Source of the DNA: Prunella strophiata
Lineage: Eukaryota > Chordata > Aves > Passeriformes > Prunellidae
Direction: 5' to 3'
DNA length: 64,000 nt
NCBI GenBank assembly: GCA_036583965.1
Contig: JAZBQD010000014.1
Location: 2,866,191-2,930,190, forward strand
The notes under the pieces are model-generated. The model ran no database searches and was not told the origin of the DNA. It worked only from the letters and a program-made list of their open reading frames with translations. Shown here piece by piece: positions 60,401 through 64,000 of the stretch. A program made the position numbers and the translations under genes. Positions within the stretch are counted from its first letter, which is position 1. Each line of letters starts with the position of its first letter.

Positions 60401-61608
60401 CACAAGTGACTTGGGCAGGAACCAGAAGGGAATTGCCACGAGGAGATTCAGCAGGGCACAGATCAAAATGCCCAGCCACCATGCTCCAACCCAGCGGGCA
60501 TCAGTGGCTGTTATAGTGATCTCATCTGGAGCAAAACACAACAACAGGCCTCTTGGATCACTTCAGAAACACCCTTTGCTGTCATTTTGTGCTTTCCCAG
60601 TCATCTCTGACATAAAAGCATTTTAATGATTCTACAAATGAGGCTCGTGAGTGACAATATTCTCCAGTCTTCTTTTCTAATGTTGCTAATTTTCTGGCAA
60701 ATTTCAGTGGCTTGTAATAAATTAATTCTAGTCCTTTCCTCTGTTAAGCCAGATGACACAATTTTTCAGCAAATGATTCACAAGCAGATTGATTTGTGCA
60801 TATATTAATTGAATATTATACACAGATCTTCTATTCTAAAATAAGCACTCAGGTGGGATTGACTCATATTAGCAAGGAAACATCTTTTAGTTCTGAAAAA
60901 TACACCAACTAGAGACTTATAAATAAGGTTTATATGTTCACCCATTACCTGCACCTACTGATCCAATGTCAACAAACAGCTCTGCACAGAATGAAGCCAA
61001 CAACAAACCAAGGAAGGGGCCAATTACAGTTGCTGTATGTAGGACATGCTAGAGGAAGAAAAAGAGAAAACATTCTAAATTAGAACCCAGTCACAATTAT
61101 CTTCTTGGAATTGTTACATATGGTTAGGACAGCTCTACTGGAAAAGCATTTGCCCCTAAAAATGGCCTGATGCTGACAAGTTCTTCTCATGTTAAATTAA
61201 AAATTCTATAATATTATTATTTTGATAAGGCAATAATTACTGTTTTCTGCCTTCCTTCATTGGGCTGAAGGGCATCATAACAATCCTCTCTTTTGCTATT
61301 GTTTGTGTGTGTGTGTTTGGAGAAGGGGAGTTATCACAACAGGGTGGGATTACCCAGGTAGAAAGGTGAATTCTCTGCTTTGGCAAAATCCTCCAAATAG
61401 GAAATGCCTAAAGGCATGATGGGGGTTTCACCCATTCCTCTCACTATGTTTCCAACCATCACAAAAATCCACAGCAAGGACCCAGGCTCTTTCTCACATT
61501 CTGTGGATAAAACAAAAAGTCAGAATGAATACTTTAGTCCCAGCTATTAATGAAAATCTAGAGACAAAGAATTGACCAATAGCTTAAGCTTTGGTAGATA
61601 GGCTTGTC

Positions 61609-61643
<35 letters not shown>

Positions 61644-63682
61644 ACAAAACTGGTCACAATACTTTTTTACTTCCCTTCTCTCCTAGAACTGGGATTTCTT
61701 CACCCCCTAACCTGCTTCAGATTCCACTGCTCTCTCCCACTTTGTCATGCTGAGATTTCTCAGTACAAATTCACTAACCAATAAAAACCAGCTTTGCTAG
61801 CAGCAGCTGCTGCCTTTCTGGGGGACTGAGCACAGATGAAACCCAGATCTCCTGTTTCAATGTTAAATTGCTGCCAGCAAACACAGGTGAAGCAATCCAC
61901 ATGCAGATGTCAAATTCTGTCCAGTTTTCCCTTCTGAAACAGGAAATGGACTCATACATATGAACATCACAGTCTTGCTTGTCCATAAACCAATAAAGAA
62001 ACATACCCAAGTATATTCATAGCCATGAGGATTTTGGGATCTATGTGCATATTGAGTGACTGTACATCATTTAGATGAAAATTATTTAATAAACAATCAT
62101 CTTACCCAAATATATTCATGGCCATGAGGATTTTTGGGATCTATGTGCATATTGAGTGGATTTGCATCATTTAGATGAAAATTATTTAATAAACAATCAC
62201 TTTACCCAAGTAAATTCATAGGCATGAGGATTTTTGGGATCTATGTGCATATTGAGTGACTGTATAACATTTAGATTAAAATTATTTCATAAACAACCAC
62301 TTTACCCAAGTAAATTCATAGGCATGAGGATCTATATGCATATTGAGTGGTTGTAAATAATTTAGATGGACATTATTTACCTTTCTATGCCTTTATTTTT
62401 GTGTTTATAAAATGGGAAAAATCTCAGAAAGTATCTGAAATCTTCAAGTGAAAGGTTAATGCCAAGTGCTGTTGGATGTGCAGATGTCATTTCTTTTTGA
62501 GAAGATGGAAGAATTCACATCTTAACTGACATGTAGCCTTGGAAAGCTTGGAAGCTGCACCCATCACTGGATGGAGACCCAGAAAACCCCAGCACAAGGC
62601 TTTGGTTTGATTCAGGTATTGCAGCAGAGTGTATTCAGCTGATGGAACTCCAGCACAAAGTTTAGCAATGAGCTCTGGGGTTCAGGTCACCTCACTTTCA
62701 CCATCCAGCAATCACCAGATTTTGCCCACCAAAATCACTTTTCCAGCAGTCAGAAAGCACACCCAAGAGGCAATCTGATGCACCCTACAGTCCAGAGCAT
62801 GAATGTCTGTCCTGGGGTGACTTTATGATGCTGGTGTCCCCATGGTCTGTTCTCTTGCCCCTTTACAGCTCTGCAGGAGCTCTGTGGTCTCCTCTGCCCA
62901 GCAATCAAGGGAGTCTAAAGGGATGGTTCAGCCTGAATGCTTCTCTTTGAGGTAGCTAAAGGCCCAGGAGATTAACCCCACCCTCAGCTTTGAGAATTTA
63001 GAGTGTGTTCATTCAATGGTTTCCTCTGAGCCCTTTGACTTCCCAGTAGCTCCTTTACATGTACACTGATAGTGCACATCCATGTTTCAGCCTCACACAT
63101 AAATTTTAGCCTGGTTTAAACTATTTTCTCTAAAGGGAAGTGAGATCTATATTTTACTTCTAGCTCTACTTCTCATTCTTTTATTTCCCACAGAGTACAA
63201 CAAAAAAAAACCATCCTTATGCCTCTTACCCATTGCTGAAATATGCTTCCCACCTCCTCATGGTATCATAGGAATTTCAAGTTAAAAAGAGGAATAATTG
63301 TGAGAACAACCTGGTGTTATACTATCCCAAAGTGGACTGCCAGGGATGTTAATTGAACTGCCTGGGTAATGTGAAAACTGCATGAAAGAAATGTTTTAGC
63401 TCTGGAGTCACAGACCAAAGAAACACAAAGGCCAGGAAATGTCCTGACCTCTAGTTTCTAGGCCTTCAAAAAGTACTGATCAAAAGCAGAACCCTGAAGT
63501 GATTGCCAATAAAAAATAAAGACCTATTTATTTAGACACAGAAAAAACTATGAACAGACATAGGAAAAGTCATACCTGCTGAAGGTTCCTCTGTAGGCAA
63601 AGAGGACAAGTTTTTATTAACAAGGCATAGAGGCATCACTGAAACATTTTCCCTTTGTGAAATGCTGCTTTCAATGTGGTAC
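52145..63682 (-). CDS. SLCO1A2: SLCO1A2-like organic anion transporter gene, exons c4-c14 (5' truncated by window)
   Basis: Eleven exons on the - strand join in frame to 541 residues plus stop. Identity with SLCO1A2 is clear from shared wording: [33 protein letters not shown], the [16 protein letters not shown] block, [28 protein letters not shown] and [10 protein letters not shown]. It encodes a broad-specificity basolateral/apical OATP (bile salts, steroid conjugates, thyroid hormones in mammals). The OATP signature [12 protein letters not shown] and Kazal-like loop ([12 protein letters not shown]) are intact. Two splice oddities: intron 7 starts with GC, and exon c6 needs a shifted acceptor to keep the frame. 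The first three coding exons lie beyond 64000. Co-oriented with the middle SLCO1 gene, as expected for tandem duplicates. Confidence 0.88.
53157..53274 (-). CDS. SLCO1A2: SLCO1A2-like exon c13 (TM11 and loop 6)
   Basis: 118 nt. Encodes [20 protein letters not shown] and [16 protein letters not shown]. Acceptor TTTTCAG, donor AG|GTATGC. Confidence 0.93.
53946..54427 (+). mobile_element. Solo LTR, ERVK-like, antisense in intron 12 of SLCO1A2-like gene
   Basis: Opens TGTCCTGGTTTCTTCTGG and continues CAGTGCTGTGGTTTGGATTT, AACACACTGATGTTTTAGCT and GCTGCTGCTAAGGAGTGCTG; it closes GGGTTTAAACCAAGATA. This matches the general wording of a common passerine ERVK-type LTR. A T/A-rich CATTACTAAACTATTC block corresponds to the R/poly(A) area. 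No internal region and no clear target duplication. An A36 tract starts about 20 nt after its end. Confidence 0.7.
54448..54483. repeat. Poly(A) tract, 36 nt
   Basis: A36 a short distance downstream of the LTR end and 180 nt from exon c12. Confidence 0.9.
54664..54728 (-). CDS. SLCO1A2: SLCO1A2-like exon c12 (65-nt exon)
   Basis: 65 nt, found only by homology and phase. Encodes [20 protein letters not shown], matching the mammalian 1A2 EEKSLGVG block. Acceptor CACAG, donor G|GTAAGA. The overlapping 88-codon open frame in another frame is a shadow. Confidence 0.9.
55273..55457 (-). CDS. SLCO1A2: SLCO1A2-like exon c11 (end of loop 5, TM10)
   Basis: 185 nt. Encodes [20 protein letters not shown] (sequons NCT, NIS), [10 protein letters not shown] and [13 protein letters not shown]. 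Acceptor TGACAG, donor AG|GTACAG, somewhat weak at +3/+4. Confidence 0.92.
56036..56201 (-). CDS. SLCO1A2: SLCO1A2-like exon c10 (Kazal-like loop)
   Basis: 166 nt. Encodes [20 protein letters not shown], then [15 protein letters not shown]. Acceptor TTTCAG, donor GTG|GTAATG. Confidence 0.93.
56515..56577 (+). mobile_element. CR1 LINE terminal fragment
   Basis: GGATCTTTAAGATCCCTTCC then AACCCAAACCATTCCATGAT is the terminal CR1 phrase; only the last ~60 nt remain. Confidence 0.7.
56988..57183 (-). CDS. SLCO1A2: SLCO1A2-like exon c9 (TM8-TM9)
   Basis: 196 nt. Encodes [40 protein letters not shown] and [10 protein letters not shown]. Acceptor TAACTAG, donor GG|GTATGT. Confidence 0.93.
58041..58205 (-). 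CDS. SLCO1A2: SLCO1A2-like exon c8 (TM7)
   Basis: 165 nt. Encodes [18 protein letters not shown] and [20 protein letters not shown], diagnostic of 1A2. Acceptor ATTGCAG, donor G|GTATGT. Confidence 0.93.
59170..59262 (+). mobile_element. Diverged CR1-like terminal fragment
   Basis: GGGTTGGACCAGGTGACCTC then CACAAGTCCCTTGCAACCAC and TGTCCTGTGAAAT is a degraded version of the CR1 3' end. Confidence 0.55.
60292..60525 (-). CDS. SLCO1A2: SLCO1A2-like exon c7 (OATP signature)
   Basis: 234 nt. Encodes [20 protein letters not shown], then [20 protein letters not shown] and a cytoplasmic loop ending YEIAK. The donor must be AAAG|GCAAGT (GC-AG) to join DFIPFLK of c8 in phase 1. Confidence 0.9.
60949..61032 (-). 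CDS. SLCO1A2: SLCO1A2-like exon c6 (TM5), 84 nt with shifted acceptor
   Basis: Encodes [20 protein letters not shown] then DIGSVGA. The homologous acceptor, at the end of a strong pyrimidine tract (TTCCTCTAG), would give a 100-nt exon to 61048, one base longer than the universal 99, and a frameshift with a downstream stop. Using the next AG (ACATACAG, 16 nt downstream) restores the frame but drops five residues. The skipped VLHT codons still match CLHT of the 1C1-like gene, so they were coding ancestrally. Could also be a 1-nt sequence error. Confidence 0.6.
61354..61500 (-). CDS. SLCO1A2: SLCO1A2-like exon c5 (TM4)
   Basis: 147 nt. Encodes [37 protein letters not shown] and [11 protein letters not shown], very close to mammalian OATP1A2. 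Acceptor TCCACAG, donor G|GTAATC (phase 1, unambiguous). Confidence 0.93.
61611..61640. repeat. Poly(A) tract, 30 nt
   Basis: A30 in intron 4 of the SLCO1A2-like gene, about 110 nt upstream (gene sense) of exon c5. Confidence 0.9.
62005..62385. repeat. ~100-bp tandem repeat, nearly four copies
   Basis: ACCCAA-TATATTCAT marks copies at 62005, 62104, 62204 and 62304. Each has GGGATCTATGTGCATATTGA and ATTATTTAATAAACAATCA-like segments; the last copy lacks part of the GATTTTTGG stretch. Located in intron 4 of the SLCO1A2-like gene. Confidence 0.9.
63576..63682 (-). CDS. SLCO1A2: SLCO1A2-like exon c4 (extracellular loop)
   Basis: 107 nt. Encodes [20 protein letters not shown] and [15 protein letters not shown], with sequons NVS and NLS. 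Weakly similar to the human 1A2 loop (Y-x-E-S start). Acceptor CAACAG, donor G|GTATGA; phases match c4 of the other genes. Confidence 0.8.
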
Positions 63683-63904
63683 CTGTTGGAAACAAAGGAA
63701 AGCATCTACAGGTCCAGGAGATATCCATGAGAACCATCTCATTTGTCTGTGCTGGAGTGATGGAGCCATCAGAGGAAGTAAATCCCTGTCAAAGGTTAAC
63801 TGAACAGAGGGTGCTGCCAAGGCTGTCAGAGCCATTCCACACTGGACACAACAAGACTGAAGGATCAAAAAATACTTTGCTGATTAAAACCTACACAAGC
63901 TTAC

Positions 63905-63935
<31 letters not shown>

Positions 63936-64000
63936 GCCAAGCAAAAAGTCATTTAAAAGGAGTTAAAGGATCATTATGGTCAGTACTAAATTTGCTTTTA

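Larger units (their letters stand above)
61501..64000. other. Intron 4 and partial intron 3 of the SLCO1A2-like gene
   Basis: Apart from exon c4 (63576-63682), the A30 tract, the 100-bp repeat and a T26 run at 63905-63930, no feature was recognised. Exons c1-c3 are not present, so the 5' part of the gene lies right of the window. Confidence 0.55.

Noticed and set aside
59916..60626. 236-codon + strand open frame, the longest non-satellite frame
   Set aside because: It is antisense to exon c7 of the SLCO1A2-like gene (60292-60525) and shows no recognisable domain; the open frame is a shadow.
61774..62010. 78-codon - strand frame near the expected c4 exon of the 1A2-like gene
   Set aside because: Lacks the required split-codon phases and any loop similarity. 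The exon at 63576-63682 fits phases, splice sites and sequons.
1..64000. CRISPR arrays, operons, riboswitches or prokaryotic elements
   Set aside because: The tandem repeats seen are eukaryotic satellites and microsatellites, and all genes are intron-containing vertebrate genes.

Overview
The window looks like bird, probably passerine, nuclear DNA. It holds spliced vertebrate genes with GT/GC-AG introns, CR1 LINE 3' fragments, and LTRs that resemble ERVL/ERVK-type passerine families. There are no bacterial features. All coding sequence that can be supported belongs to one tandem cluster of organic anion transporting polypeptide genes (SLCO1/OATP1, 12-TM sodium-independent uptake carriers for bile salts, steroid and thyroid hormone conjugates, and bilirubin-type anions).

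Layout. (1) 579-8799, + strand: the last 11 coding exons (c4-c14) of an SLCO1 gene closest to SLCO1C1; its first exons lie left of the window. (2) 8800-19816: convergent intergenic DNA dominated by a 2.2-kb AT-only 7-mer satellite (14.43-16.61 kb) that reverses orientation and could fold into a very long hairpin. (3) 20471-38262, - strand: a complete 14-coding-exon SLCO1 gene of 703 codons plus stop, tentatively 1B-type, with start codon, OATP signature, Kazal-like loop and a polyadenylation signal at 19817-19822. (4) 38281-52144: intergenic DNA with a CpG-bearing candidate 5' exon/promoter near 40.45-40.57 kb, a probable LTR and simple repeats. (5) 52145-63682, - strand: the last 11 coding exons of an SLCO1A2-like gene; its first exons lie right of the window.

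The three paralogues share exon boundaries and phases almost to the base (147, 99, 165, 196, 163/166, 182/185, 65 and 118 nt exons), so exon coordinates could be set by mutual comparison even for very short exons. The variable exons are c4 (extracellular loop), c7 (cytoplasmic loop after TM6) and c14 (C-terminal tail). All three encode the OATP signature (D-x-RWVGAWW-x-G) in c7 and the cysteine-rich Kazal-like loop in c10-c11.

Most notable points: the same intron carries a non-canonical GC donor in two of the three paralogues; exon c6 of the 1A2-like gene has an acceptor one base out of register and needs a downstream acceptor to stay in frame; the middle gene carries a sense-oriented LTR with its own TATA and poly(A) signals in its last intron, and a weak GTTTGT donor close to a ~450-bp intronic satellite; and the AT satellite has spacer-punctuated, orientation-switching structure. 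I found no evidence of a wholly new gene system. The novelty is in splice-site evolution and repeat architecture.
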